Below are positions 47,315 to 57,023 of a stretch of 57,023 bases of DNA, one piece after another. The position numbers and the translations under genes are program-made. The notes under the pieces are model-generated. The model had not been told where the DNA came from, did not search any database, and saw only the letters and a program-made list of their open reading frames with translations. Position 1 is the stretch's first letter, and each line of letters starts with the position of its first letter. The stretch is from an uncultured Chelatococcus sp. (GTDB taxonomy: Bacteria > Pseudomonadota > Alphaproteobacteria > Rhizobiales > Beijerinckiaceae): contig CALMIK010000064.1 in assembly GCA_937863995.1 (NCBI GenBank), positions 1 through 57,023 on the forward strand. The letters run 5' to 3'.

Positions 47315-48097
47315 ATGACGACATCGGCAGCTCCCGACACATCGCTCACCGGCCGCGTGGTGCTGGTCACCGGCGCCTCGCGCGGCATCGGCCGGGCTGC
47401 GGCACTCGCGCTCGCCGGCGCGGGGGCGCACGTGATCGCGCTGGCGCGCACCAGCGGCGCGCTTGAGGAGCTCGACGACGCCATCCAGGCGGCCGGCGGT
47501 TCTGCCACGCTCGTGCCGGCCGACGTGAAGGATTACGACGCGCTCGACCGCCTGGGCGCAGCGATCTTCGAGCGCTGGGGCCGCCTCGACGGCCTGCTGG
47601 CGAACGCGGGCGTGCTCGGCACCATGACGCCGCTCGCCCACCACGAGCCCAAACGCTGGGACGAGGTGATGGCGGTGAACGTCACCGCCAACTGGCGGCT
47701 GATCCGCTCGCTCGATCCGCTGCTGCGCGCCTCGGACGCCGGACGGGCGGTGTTCGTCAGCTCGGGAGCGGCGCACAAGTTCCGCGCCTTCTGGGGATCT
47801 TACGCGGTGTCGAAGGCGGCGCTCGAAGCGCTGGCGCTCACCTATGCCTCCGAAACGCAGACGACGCCCGTGCGCGTGACGCTGGTCAATCCCGGTCCGC
47901 TGCGCACGCGCATGCGCGCCACCGCCATGCCCGGCGAGGACCCGCTGACGCTGCGTACCCCCGAGGAACTCGCCCCGCATCTGGTGCGGCTGCTCTCGCC
48001 CGCATGGACGACGACCGGCGCGATCTACGACTTCCCGCAGGACAAGCTGTTGTGGCCGTCCCTGCCCTCCGACGCCCCGGCCCCGCTGCCGGCCTGA
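47315..48097 (+). CDS. Short-chain dehydrogenase/reductase
   Basis: 260 residues. Classical SDR: cofactor loop VTGASRGIGRAAALAL, NAG motif in LLANAGVLG, catalytic Ser in VFVSSGAA, and SYAVSKAALEAL (Tyr-x3-Lys). Following NPGPLRTRMRATA is typical of the YciK-like group found directly after purF in many Hyphomicrobiales. Substrate unknown. 43 bp after purF, 30 bp before guaA, so a purF-SDR-guaA unit is likely. Confidence 0.9.
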   Translation: MTTSAAPDTSLTGRVVLVTGASRGIGRAAALALAGAGAHVIALARTSGALEELDDAIQAAGGSATLVPADVKDYDALDRLGAAIFERWGRLDGLLANAGVLGTMTPLAHHEPKRWDEVMAVNVTANWRLIRSLDPLLRASDAGRAVFVSSGAAHKFRAFWGSYAVSKAALEALALTYASETQTTPVRVTLVNPGPLRTRMRATAMPGEDPLTLRTPEELAPHLVRLLSPAWTTTGAIYDFPQDKLLWPSLPSDAPAPLPA

Positions 48098-48127
48098 ACC
48101 CGTTCAACCGACGAAGACCAGAGCCCC

Positions 48128-49714
48128 ATGACCGAAGCATCCACCGAAGCATCCCACGACAAGATCCTCATCGTCGATTTCGGCAGCCAGGTGACGCAGC
48201 TCATCGCCCGTCGTGTGCGCGAGGAGCGGGTGTATTCGGAGGTCGTGCCCTACACGCGTGCAGCCGAGGCGTTCCGCGCACTACGCCCCAAGGGCGTGAT
48301 CCTGTCGGGCGGCCCCTCCTCCGTCACGGAGGATGTCAGCCCGCGCGCGCCGCAGGAAATTTTCGACGCCGGCGTGCCGGTGCTCGGCATCTGCTACGGT
48401 CAGCAGACCATGGTGGCGCAGCTCGGCGGCGCGGTGGAGAGCGGGCATCACCGCGAGTTCGGCCGCGCCGAGGTCGACGTGAAGGCCGAAAGCCCTCTCT
48501 ATGAGGACGTCTGGCGCGTGGACGAGGCCTATCCGGTGTGGATGAGCCACGGCGACCGCGTTACCCGCCTGCCCGAGGGCTTTTCGGTGGTCGCGACGTC
48601 CGAGAACGCGCCGTTCGCCGTCATCGCCGACGAGAAGCGGCGCTTTTACGGCGTGCAGTTCCACCCGGAGGTGGTGCACACGCCCCACGGCGCCGGCCTC
48701 ATCCGCAATTTCGTGCGCCGCATCGCCGGCTGCACAGGCGACTGGACCATGGCGGCCTTCCGCTCCGAGGCGACGGCCCGCATCCGCGAGCAGGTGGGCG
48801 ACGGCCGCGTGATCTGCGCGCTGTCGGGAGGCGTCGATTCGGCTGTGGCCGCGGTGCTGATCCACGAGGCGATCGGCGACCAGCTCACTTGTGTGTTCGT
48901 GGACCACGGCCTGCTGCGCCTCGGCGAGGCCGAGCGCGTGGTGCAGCTGTTCCGCGATGCGTACAACATCCCGCTGGTGCACGTCGAGGCGCAGGACCTC
49001 TTCCTCGGCGCGCTCAAGGGCGTCACCGATCCCGAGGTGAAGCGCAAGACCATCGGCAAGCTCTTCATCGACGTGTTCGACATCGAGGCGAACAAGCTGA
49101 AGGAGCGCGACGGCCGGGCAGTCGGCTTCCTCGCCCAGGGCACGCTCTACCCCGACGTCATCGAGAGCGTGAGCTTCACGGGCGGCCCGTCCGTGACCAT
49201 CAAGAGCCATCACAACGTCGGCGGCCTGCCCGAGCGCATGAACATGAAGCTCGTCGAGCCGTTGCGCGAATTGTTCAAGGACGAGGTGCGCGATCTCGGG
49301 CGCGAGCTCGGCCTGCCGGAGGTATTCGTCGGCCGCCACCCCTTCCCCGGCCCCGGCCTCGCGATCCGCTGCCCCGGCGAGATCACGGCGGAGAAGCTCG
49401 ACATCCTGCGCCATGCGGATGCGGTCTATCTGGAGGAAATCCGCCGCGCCGGCCTGTACAACGACATCTGGCAGGCGTTCGCGGTGCTGCTGCCCGTGCG
49501 CTCGGTCGGCGTGATGGGCGACGGGCGCACCTACGAGCACGTGCTGGCGCTGCGCGCGGTGACATCGGTGGACGGCATGACCGCCGACTTCTACCCCTTC
49601 GACATGGGCTTCCTCGGCCGTGTCGCGACCCGCATCATCAACGAGGTGAAGGGCATAAACCGCGTTACTTACGACATCACCTCAAAACCCCCCGGCACGA
49701 TCGAGTGGGAATGA
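48128..49714 (+). CDS. guaA: GMP synthase (glutamine-hydrolysing)
   Basis: 528 residues. XMP to GMP, using glutamine and ATP. Class I amidotransferase domain: [19 protein letters not shown], nucleophile Cys in [23 protein letters not shown] pyrophosphatase: PP-loop [16 protein letters not shown]-terminal dimer domain: [15 protein letters not shown] and the closing [12 protein letters not shown], the standard GuaA end. Normal length; followed by a perfect terminator. Confidence 0.98.
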   Translation: MTEASTEASHDKILIVDFGSQVTQLIARRVREERVYSEVVPYTRAAEAFRALRPKGVILSGGPSSVTEDVSPRAPQEIFDAGVPVLGICYGQQTMVAQLGGAVESGHHREFGRAEVDVKAESPLYEDVWRVDEAYPVWMSHGDRVTRLPEGFSVVATSENAPFAVIADEKRRFYGVQFHPEVVHTPHGAGLIRNFVRRIAGCTGDWTMAAFRSEATARIREQVGDGRVICALSGGVDSAVAAVLIHEAIGDQLTCVFVDHGLLRLGEAERVVQLFRDAYNIPLVHVEAQDLFLGALKGVTDPEVKRKTIGKLFIDVFDIEANKLKERDGRAVGFLAQGTLYPDVIESVSFTGGPSVTIKSHHNVGGLPERMNMKLVEPLRELFKDEVRDLGRELGLPEVFVGRHPFPGPGLAIRCPGEITAEKLDILRHADAVYLEEIRRAGLYNDIWQAFAVLLPVRSVGVMGDGRTYEHVLALRAVTSVDGMTADFYPFDMGFLGRVATRIINEVKGINRVTYDITSKPPGTIEWE

Positions 49715-49762
49715 TTTTGGCCTGTCCGAAACAGGATCGAGTCAAAAAGTGCTGAGAAACAA

Positions 49763-49795
49763 CAAACCCTCGGCGTTTGCCGAGGGTTTGTATTT
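49763..49795 (+). terminator. Rho-independent terminator after guaA
   Basis: Perfect 12-bp stem CAAACCCTCGGC / GCCGAGGGTTTG with loop GTTT, then TATTT. 48 bp after the guaA stop. The A-rich left side lets it work for the convergent gene too. Confidence 0.92.
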
Positions 49796-49820
49796 GATGC
49801 TTGAGTAACCGGATAATCCG

Positions 49821-50651
49821 TCAGCCGCGGATGAAGGCCAGGATATCGGCGTTGACCAGATCGGGATGGGTCGTGGCAACGCCGTGCGACAAGTTCTCGT
49901 AGACTTTCAACGTACCATTCTTCAGCAGATTCACCGCCTTGCGTGAGGAAATATCGATCGGCACGATCTGATCGTCGTCGCTGTGAAGCAGCAGCACTGG
50001 GATGTCGACGCTCTTCAGGTCATCGGTGAAGTCCGTCTCCGAGAAGGCCTTGATGCCGTCGTAATGGGGCTTTGCGCCGCCAGCGATGCCCTGCCGCCAC
50101 CAGTTTTGGACGACGCCCTCAGAGGCTTGCGCGCCCGGTCGGTTGTAGCCATAGAAGGGGCCGCTGGCGACGTCGAGATAGAACTGTGCGCGGTTGTCGG
50201 CAAGGGCCTTGCGGAAACCGTCGAAGACCTGGATCGGCAAGCCGTCGGGATTGGCGTCTGTCTTGACCAGCAGCGGCGGGACCGCGCCTATCAGCACCAG
50301 CTTCGCCACGCGGTCGCCGCCATGACGGGCCACGTAGGCCAGCGCCTCGCCGCCGCCCGTGGAATGGCCGACGTGGACGGCGTTGCGCAGGTCGAGATGG
50401 GAGACGACAGCAGCAACATCGGCGGCGTAGTGCGCGATGTCGTGACCGTCCGATACCTGCGCCGAGCGTCCGTGACCGCGCCGATCATGGGCGACCACGC
50501 GAAAACCTTCAGCGACGAAGAACAGCAGTTGGGCGTCCCAGTCATCCGCGCTCAGTGGCCAGCCGTGATGGAACACGATCGGCTGCGCATCCTTCGGACC
50601 CCAGTCCTTGAAGAAAATGTCGACGCCATCCTTGGTGGTAATAATGGGCAT
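49821..50651 (-). CDS. Alpha/beta hydrolase, non-haem haloperoxidase/perhydrolase type
   Basis: 276 residues from ATG 50651 with AAGGAG upstream. FFKDWGPKDAQPIVFHHGWP, AHDRRGHGRS, nucleophile VGHSTGGGEA, acid in LHSDDDQIVPI, and catalytic His in NLSHGVATTHPDLVN place it in the bacterial cofactor-free haloperoxidase/arylesterase group, often acting as esterase or perhydrolase. No signal peptide. It is divergent from the methyltransferase gene across a 445-bp gap. Confidence 0.92.
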   Translation of the reverse strand: MPIITTKDGVDIFFKDWGPKDAQPIVFHHGWPLSADDWDAQLLFFVAEGFRVVAHDRRGHGRSAQVSDGHDIAHYAADVAAVVSHLDLRNAVHVGHSTGGGEALAYVARHGGDRVAKLVLIGAVPPLLVKTDANPDGLPIQVFDGFRKALADNRAQFYLDVASGPFYGYNRPGAQASEGVVQNWWRQGIAGGAKPHYDGIKAFSETDFTDDLKSVDIPVLLLHSDDDQIVPIDISSRKAVNLLKNGTLKVYENLSHGVATTHPDLVNADILAFIRG

Positions 50652-51096
50652 GACTATCACTCCTTCAGTTCAGGTTGAACGCGGGGTGTATGTGGCATTG
50701 AGCAAAGCGGCGACCGGCAGCGCCGCTGGCCGCACACTGGGCCTGAACCAGCAGGATGCTGATCCCGGCGATCCGGCACGACAGCATCGCCGATCATCCA
50801 TTGCTTGCAAATAGATATGATATGATTATTTTTTCATTTATACTAGCTAATTGGGATAATGTCTTCTTATTAACGAATATATACTGATGATTATAAGAAA
50901 TTTTCTGGACATAAACTTCGTTGAATGACAGGATCGGCACGTTTTCGCACGCTGCCCACCGCGATGTTACCGGTAGAGGCTGACGCCTTTGTTGCCCTGC
51001 CGCCATAGACGTCGGAATGCCACGCGCGGGCCGCACGATGTTCGCCGCCGCACCTCTCGCGACCGCCCGCCACAACGCGCCAGACAGGAGTTGCAG
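50652..51096. promoter_or_regulatory. Divergent intergenic region with AT-rich core
   Basis: 445 bases. Positions about 50810-50910 are far more AT-rich than anything around (runs such as GATATGATTATTTTTTCATT), a sign of a promoter region or acquired DNA. Both flanking genes start outward from it. No gene or clear operator seen. Confidence 0.45.
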
Positions 51097-51621
51097 ATGC
51101 CGCACTCATACGCCGAGCACAAGGAGTGGATGCTCGGCAAGTATCTGGCCATTCGCCCGCGCGGTGTGCTCGACATCGGCGTCGGCGCGGGAACATATGC
51201 CCGGCTGATGCGTCCGCACTTTCGCTCGCACTGGACGGGTATCGAGGTGTGGGCGCCCTACATCGAGCAGTTCGATCTGCTGTCGAAGTACGACGCGGTG
51301 ATCGTGGCGGATGTACTGCACCTCGACATCGACACCCTCTCGCCGCGCCCGACACTCGCCATCGCGGGCGACGTGCTGGAACACATGCCGAAGGCTGCTG
51401 CAATCGGCCAGATCGCCCGCCTCAAGGAATGGGTCGACGATATCCTGATCTCGATCCCGCTCGGGGAAATGCCGCAGGGCAGCGTGAACGGCAACCAGTA
51501 CGAGAGCCACCTCGCGACATGGGAGCATGAGGAAATGCTCGAGGCGCTCGGCGGCAATGTCGTCGATGCGATCAAGGGCAAGGCGCTGGGCGCCTATCAT
51601 TGGTCGGCCCGGAGCGCCTGA
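51097..51621 (+). CDS. Class I SAM-dependent methyltransferase-like protein
   Basis: 174 residues from ATG 51097, 7 nt after AGGAG. Motif I GVLDIGVGAGTYARLMRP, the acidic strand-2 end in WTGIEVWAPYIEQF, and GDVLEHMPKAAAIGQI as motif IV region are clear. The C-terminal part (ISIPLGEMPQGSVNGNQYES; HLATWEHEEMLEALGGNVVD) is like small methyltransferases found with glycan or O-antigen genes. The target is unknown. A frame upstream to 50989 is Arg-rich and not part of the gene. Confidence 0.8.
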   Translation: MPHSYAEHKEWMLGKYLAIRPRGVLDIGVGAGTYARLMRPHFRSHWTGIEVWAPYIEQFDLLSKYDAVIVADVLHLDIDTLSPRPTLAIAGDVLEHMPKAAAIGQIARLKEWVDDILISIPLGEMPQGSVNGNQYESHLATWEHEEMLEALGGNVVDAIKGKALGAYHWSARSA

Positions 51622-51695
51622 ACCCCGCTGCCGCAGAAGCCGACCAGACAACAGGACAATGCCGAAGGCCGGCTTCGTCGATGTCATGACCTGCA

Positions 51696-52394
51696 TCAGC
51701 AATGGCCGATAAACGGCTTTTGCCGAATGAATTTCCCGCCTTCCAGAATGTCGAGAATGAAGGCTGCCACCTCCGAGCGCTGAATGGATCGCAGTTGCAG
51801 GCCCGGCGGAATGTCTGTGACGACCTGCAACAGCCCCGTCCCCGCCCGGGCAGCGAATGGCGCCGGGCGCACGATCGTCCAGTCCAGATCGCTCTGCTGG
51901 ATCATGGCCTCCTGCCTGTCTTTGTCGGCGTAGCGGTTGCGGGTGAACAGCGGGAAGATGACGTGATTGTAGAACCATCCGCCGTGGCCCCTGGTGTCGC
52001 CGGCGCCGATGCCGGTGATGGCGACGAGACGCGTGACCCCGTTCTCCCGCATGGCGGCAATCAATGCCCCAGTCGTATCGGAAAACAGCGTCGTCGTGCC
52101 GATCCCGCCGATGCCGATGCAAAGGACCGCAGCATCGTGTCCGGCCAGGTGACGGCGCAGGAACGCCTCATCGTCCGGCGATCCGGCGACGACATGCACT
52201 GCCGCCGTCTCACGGATCCTTGCCACCGTGCGCGTCTGCGCGGTGACGCGATGGCCACGGGCAACGGCCTGCTCGACGAGGCAGGAGCCCACGCCTCCCG
52301 ATGCTCCGAGTACGAACAGCCGCGTGACCGATGACCTCCCAACCCTCTGACAGGTTCGCCGTGCGACGCGCCAAGGCGTCAGCCATAGCGCCAC
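51696..52394 (-). CDS. NAD(P)-binding protein, atypical SDR (NmrA/SDR_a5-like)
   Basis: 232 residues if started at GTG 52394 (GAGG 7-8 nt upstream). The dinucleotide fold itself begins only at residue 24 (TRLFVLGASGGVGSCLVEQA) and no other start codon lies closer, so the first 23 residues are uncertain. Further motifs: LVAITGIGAGDTRGHGGWFY, SDLDWTIVRPAPFAARAG and the C-terminal RSEVAAFILDILEGGKFIRQ, usual for NAD(P)H-binding epimerase-like or flavin-reductase-like proteins that lack the Tyr-x3-Lys pair. Function unknown. Confidence 0.82.
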   Translation of the reverse strand: MALWLTPWRVARRTCQRVGRSSVTRLFVLGASGGVGSCLVEQAVARGHRVTAQTRTVARIRETAAVHVVAGSPDDEAFLRRHLAGHDAAVLCIGIGGIGTTTLFSDTTGALIAAMRENGVTRLVAITGIGAGDTRGHGGWFYNHVIFPLFTRNRYADKDRQEAMIQQSDLDWTIVRPAPFAARAGTGLLQVVTDIPPGLQLRSIQRSEVAAFILDILEGGKFIRQKPFIGHC

Positions 52395-52561
52395 ACACCC
52401 GCCTCACGACGAGGCCATCGTCTGGGCCCGTGCTTCAACGGCCCTGCCGCACTGCCCGTATTGTAGCAGCCAAACCGGAAGGCGGGACAGCAGAAGACGC
52501 GTCGCAAAGGCCGCAACCGCAAGGCTGCCGACAACGGCGAAGGCCATCGGCTACAAACCGC

Positions 52562-52658
52562 GTTTCTACCCACGCCCCCACGCGGGGAGCGACGACGCGA
52601 GTGCCATCGTCGACAGCCACCTGCGGGTTTCTACCCCCACTCCCACGCGGGGAGTGAC
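52562..52658 (-). CRISPR. Two-repeat CRISPR-like relic (type I-C-like repeat), one spacer
   Basis: Two 32-bp repeats at 52562-52593 and 52627-52658 enclose a 33-bp unique spacer; 28 of 32 positions agree. On the minus strand each starts GTC, forms a 6-bp stem with a CGCGT loop, and ends GGGTAGAAAC, close to the GTGGATTGAAAC end of type I-C repeats. Three of the four differences keep the stem paired (G-C to A-U; U.G to U-A). No third repeat and no cas gene lies in the window, so a decayed or orphan array is likely. Confidence 0.6.
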
Positions 52659-52890
52659 CCTCTTTGCCTATCAGATTGTTACGGCAAAGGAATGATGGCT
52701 TGTTGTGCGAACGTGCGATTATTGAGGCGCCTGTTGACGGGGCACCGGTGATTAAATCGTAAAATATAAATTATTTCAGATGCTTATATTCCGCGCGAAC
52801 GTCCCGGCGTTGTTCGGCACACTTGGGGTTCGCGCCGTGTCGGCGCTGGACAGGTGTGCCACCGGGCGCGCTGTCGTGCTTGAATGGATT
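52659..52890. other. Intergenic stretch with AT-rich possible CRISPR leader
   Basis: Between the CRISPR-like repeats and a 16-bp inverted repeat. Positions about 52750-52792 are AT-rich (ATTAAATCGTAAAATATAAA) and lie on the side where a leader would be expected if the array is read on the minus strand. No gene seen. Confidence 0.35.
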
Positions 52891-52932
52891 GCAGAGCATT
52901 TCCCGGCCTCATGAAACCGGGAAATGCTCTGC
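52891..52932. repeat. 16-bp perfect inverted repeat
   Basis: GCAGAGCATTTCCCGG and CCGGGAAATGCTCTGC around a 10-nt loop. The AGCATTTC/GAAATGCT core is shared with the palindromic repeats at 4388, 10011 and 12008, so it is probably a relative of that element. It lies 124 bp past the end of the DszB-like gene and could also end its transcript. Confidence 0.75.
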
Positions 52933-53055
52933 CGAACACGTCTGCTTAGTCCGCACCGGATGTTTCGGCGTCAATGTCGGTGGGCATGCATCGCGGCGAT
53001 GCAACGGCCCGCTCGTCGGCGCCCCCTGGTGCGTTTCACAGCGACTGGCCGGCGC

Positions 53056-54048
53056 TCAGACGCGCGCGAGGGCCGCGGCCAGCGGGGCGGGATCGATCCA
53101 GCTTGCGATATCGAGGCCGGGACGAATAATGCCGTGCGCCGCCAGGAACGCAGCGTGGTGCGCGAGCGCCTCGATGACATCGGTGTCGAGCGTGGGACGG
53201 TAGCGCAGCGTCGGTCCCGGGCCATAGGCCTTGCGCAGGCTCTCCAGGTCGTGATCGCCGCTGACGCCGAAGTAAGTCAGCACCGCATCCGGATTATCCG
53301 TGGCATAGTCGGAGGCCTTGATGAGCGCGACCAGATAGTCCACGACCACATCGGGACGGGCGTCCAGCAGTTCCTGATGCACCGTGATCGTCCGCGGCCC
53401 GATGGCGTTCGCCCGCACCAGCGGATCGGGATGGGAGCCGAAGGCCACCAGTTCGGCGATGCCGGCGTGCCGTTCCGACACCACACCGTGAATGCCGTGC
53501 ACGTAGATCGCATCGACCGTGCCGTCGAGCAGCGGCGCGATGTCCGGCCCGTCGCTGACGATGGGAGAGGCGTCGATGTTCACCCGCTCCACGTCGCCCA
53601 GCGTCAGGCCCGCCAGCCCGAGGCCGCTCGCGAGGCCGCGCAGCGACAGCCCTTCCACGAAGTCGATCGGCAATTCCGGCCGCACGGGAACGCCGATGCG
53701 GCGGCCCTTCAGATCGGCGATGTCGCGAATGCCGGCGTCGGCCCGCACCAGAATTGCCTGATACTCGTCCACCCACGTGAGGCCGATGAGCCGGGTGGGC
53801 GTGCCTTCCGCGCGCGTCCACAGCGGCGGGATGTTGCCGCCCTCGCGGATCAGCGAGCCAAGCGCATGGTCCCAGTGCCGCACGCGGAAATCGTCGGTCA
53901 GGCGCGGGTCGCGGATATCGACGACCTCGACGCTGTTCTTGCGCCCGGCATCGTCGAGCAGGCCGAGGCGGCTTGCCACCGCCGAAGCGGCGGGAGTGCC
54001 GCAATTGCTGACATGCAGCGTGTTGTGCGAAACGAGAGGCGCATTCAT
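53056..54048 (-). CDS. DszB-like protein (sulfinate desulfinase/NMT1-THI5 fold)
   Basis: 330 residues from ATG 54048 with AGGAG 9 nt upstream. It has the two-lobed periplasmic-binding-protein fold of the NMT1/THI5 group but no signal peptide. It aligns by eye with DszB (2'-hydroxybiphenyl-2-sulfinate desulfinase): VSNCGTPAASAVASRLGLLD, then RHWDHALGSLIREGGNIPPL, then TRLIGLTWVDEYQAILVRAD and ADLKGRRIGVPV. DszB catalytic Cys27, His60, Arg70 and the adjacent Gly73 correspond to Cys16, His58, Arg68 and Gly71 here. A desulfinase releasing sulfite is thus possible; a cytosolic solute-binding role is the alternative. It lies 57 bp after a fused peptide-type ABC ATPase gene, so the unit may import and cleave a sulfur compound. 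Confidence 0.75.
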   Translation of the reverse strand: MNAPLVSHNTLHVSNCGTPAASAVASRLGLLDDAGRKNSVEVVDIRDPRLTDDFRVRHWDHALGSLIREGGNIPPLWTRAEGTPTRLIGLTWVDEYQAILVRADAGIRDIADLKGRRIGVPVRPELPIDFVEGLSLRGLASGLGLAGLTLGDVERVNIDASPIVSDGPDIAPLLDGTVDAIYVHGIHGVVSERHAGIAELVAFGSHPDPLVRANAIGPRTITVHQELLDARPDVVVDYLVALIKASDYATDNPDAVLTYFGVSGDHDLESLRKAYGPGPTLRYRPTLDTDVIEALAHHAAFLAAHGIIRPGLDIASWIDPAPLAAALARV

Positions 54049-54105
54049 GGCGGATATCTCCTGTCGATGATGGATCGTTCGTTAGATAGGGAGAGCGCGG
54101 CGCCG

Positions 54106-55866
<1,761 letters not shown>

Positions 55867-55877
55867 GGCATGCGTCC

Positions 55878-57023
55878 TCAGTTCGCCAGCCAGGCGTCGC
55901 GCAGATAGAGCTCCTGACCCGAGCCGCCGAACTGCCACCCGTGCAGCTTCGCGACCGCCGCGTAGCCCTCCGAATACGGATAGAGCGGTATCACGTAGCC
56001 TTCATCCAGCAGCAGCGACTGGAAATCGCGCGAAATCGCGAGCGCGGCCTCGTCCGTGGGCGCGGCGGTTAGGGCCGCGGCCAACCGGTCGACCTCGACG
56101 AGCTTGTCGGCGCTGAGCCCGGGCCGGCCGCCGCCGATATAATTGGCGTAATGGGACGAGAACGCCTGATTGAGCGCCGAACGCTCCAGAAGATGGTTGC
56201 GGGCATGGAAGTAGTACGAATAGTCGCCCGCCGTCGTGATGGCGACGCGCTCGGACTGCGCCACCTTGCGCAGCTTCACGCCGATGCCCACCGCGTGCAG
56301 CTGCTGCTGGAGCAGCAGCACCACCTGTTCCTCGCGCGCATACGGATAGTCCACCTCCAGCCGCTTGCCGTCGCGCACCCGAATTCCATCCGGGCCGGGC
56401 ACCCAGCCGGCCTCGTCGAGCAGCTTGCGCGCGCGGTCGGGATCGTGGACCAGCCGCTGCGAGAAATCGACGAAGCCGGGCGTGTTTTCGGTCAGCACGC
56501 CCTTGGCGATCCGCTGCCAGCTGCCGAACAGCGCGCCCTGCTTGAGCTCGTTCAGATTGACCGCGTAGAGGGCCGCGAGGCGCACGGCCTTTTCATCGAG
56601 CGGCGGCTTGTTGATGTTGGCGGTCAGGGTCCAGACCGTGCCGTAGGATTCGGCGCCGAACACCTGCGCCTTCTGGGCCAGCAGCAAGGGCTCGTGGTCC
56701 GGGTTGAGGTGCGTGATCACCTGGAACTGGCCGGCGATCAGCCCGTTGAGCCGCACGCCCACTTCCGGGATCAGCCGGTATTGCAGGCTGTCGAGGAAGG
56801 GGCCGGGCTCGACGCCGCTGCGAACCGACGGCCAGCCGTAATCCTTGCGCCGCACGAACTTCCAGCCGCTCTCGCGCGACAGCGATTCAAGGATGAACGG
56901 CCCGGAACCGATGATCGTGTTGCAACGCGTGGGCTCGTCCGACGCGAGCCACGCCGGCGCGTAGATCGACACGTCGCTGTGGCCCGCCGCGCGCAGAAAG
57001 TCCGAGCGCGGGTTGGTGAAGGT
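55878..57023 (-). CDS. Solute-binding protein family 5 (peptide/nickel type), 5' end cut by window edge
   Basis: 381 residues are in the window; the frame remains open to the right edge (TFTNPRSDFLRAAG upstream of the first internal start), so the N-terminus and any signal peptide are missing. SBP_bac_5 motifs: IIGSGPFILESLSRESGWKF, RLIPEVGVRLNGLIAGQFQV, LDEAGWVPGPDGIRVRDGKR, LLLDEGYVIPLYPYSEGYAA. Periplasmic receptor of the importer powered by the next gene. The ligand is unknown; its neighbour DszB-like protein points to a sulfur-containing solute, which is inference. Confidence 0.92.
   Translation of the reverse strand, partial: TFTNPRSDFLRAAGHSDVSIYAPAWLASDEPTRCNTIIGSGPFILESLSRESGWKFVRRKDYGWPSVRSGVEPGPFLDSLQYRLIPEVGVRLNGLIAGQFQVITHLNPDHEPLLLAQKAQVFGAESYGTVWTLTANINKPPLDEKAVRLAALYAVNLNELKQGALFGSWQRIAKGVLTENTPGFVDFSQRLVHDPDRARKLLDEAGWVPGPDGIRVRDGKRLEVDYPYAREEQVVLLLQQQLHAVGIGVKLRKVAQSERVAITTAGDYSYYFHARNHLLERSALNQAFSSHYANYIGGGRPGLSADKLVEVDRLAAALTAAPTDEAALAISRDFQSLLLDEGYVIPLYPYSEGYAAVAKLHGWQFGGSGQELYLRDAWLAN

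Overview
The window is high-GC chromosomal DNA of an alphaproteobacterium, most likely of the order Hyphomicrobiales (Rhizobiales). The evidence is the conserved rpsF-rpsR-DUF2232-rplI-dnaB-radA-cvpA-purF-SDR-guaA block, a RibBX-type riboflavin gene, and an AbcR-like sRNA candidate. It also carries interspersed palindromic repeats of a kind common between rhizobial genes. I cannot name the genus from sequence alone.

Layout. 1-3.9 kb: a glycan/surface cluster on the minus strand (a GT4-GT2 fusion cut by the window edge, a second GT4, and a DUF4214 coiled-coil protein). 4.4-12.2 kb: glpD, an M29 aminopeptidase, a marR-MFS efflux pair with a clear operator, an ABC exporter, and three copies of one intergenic palindromic repeat. 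12.2-16.9 kb: a branched-chain amino-acid-type ABC importer (livK, a fused livHM, livG, livF; minus). 17.2-19.3 kb: yceI plus a cytochrome b561-YceI fusion (plus). 19.4-25.3 kb: an alpha/beta hydrolase and a cyoABCD-surf1 quinol oxidase operon (minus). 25.8-30.3 kb: a second complete liv importer (livKHMGF; plus). 30.3-33.7 kb: an MBL hydrolase, an AraC regulator with an unusual C-terminal tail, and a small lipoprotein. 33.9-37.4 kb: an HTH-RibBX fusion gene with a 23-bp palindrome at its promoter, aroC, an AbcR-like sRNA candidate, and acpS. 37.8-49.7 kb: the core ribosomal, replication and purine block. 49.8-57 kb: an accessory end with a perhydrolase-like hydrolase, a methyltransferase, an NAD(P)-binding protein, a two-repeat CRISPR-like relic, and an operon of a DszB-like protein with a fused oligopeptide-type ABC ATPase and its binding protein.

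How the parts may work together. Two high-affinity amino-acid importers sit within 15 kb of an sRNA candidate. Its single-stranded CUCCCU segment can pair with the ribosome-binding sites of both livK genes, which is the target logic of the AbcR family. The respiratory stretch combines a bo3-type quinol oxidase with two YceI-type lipid/quinone-binding modules and a b561 haem protein. The most unusual single locus is the riboflavin gene. A Cro-like helix-turn-helix is fused in frame to RibBX, a near-ideal operator lies just upstream, and a strong internal ribosome-binding site precedes the RibB part. This suggests an autoregulated, two-product gene.

Limits: all calls come from reading the sequence. 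No database search, folding or alignment program was run.
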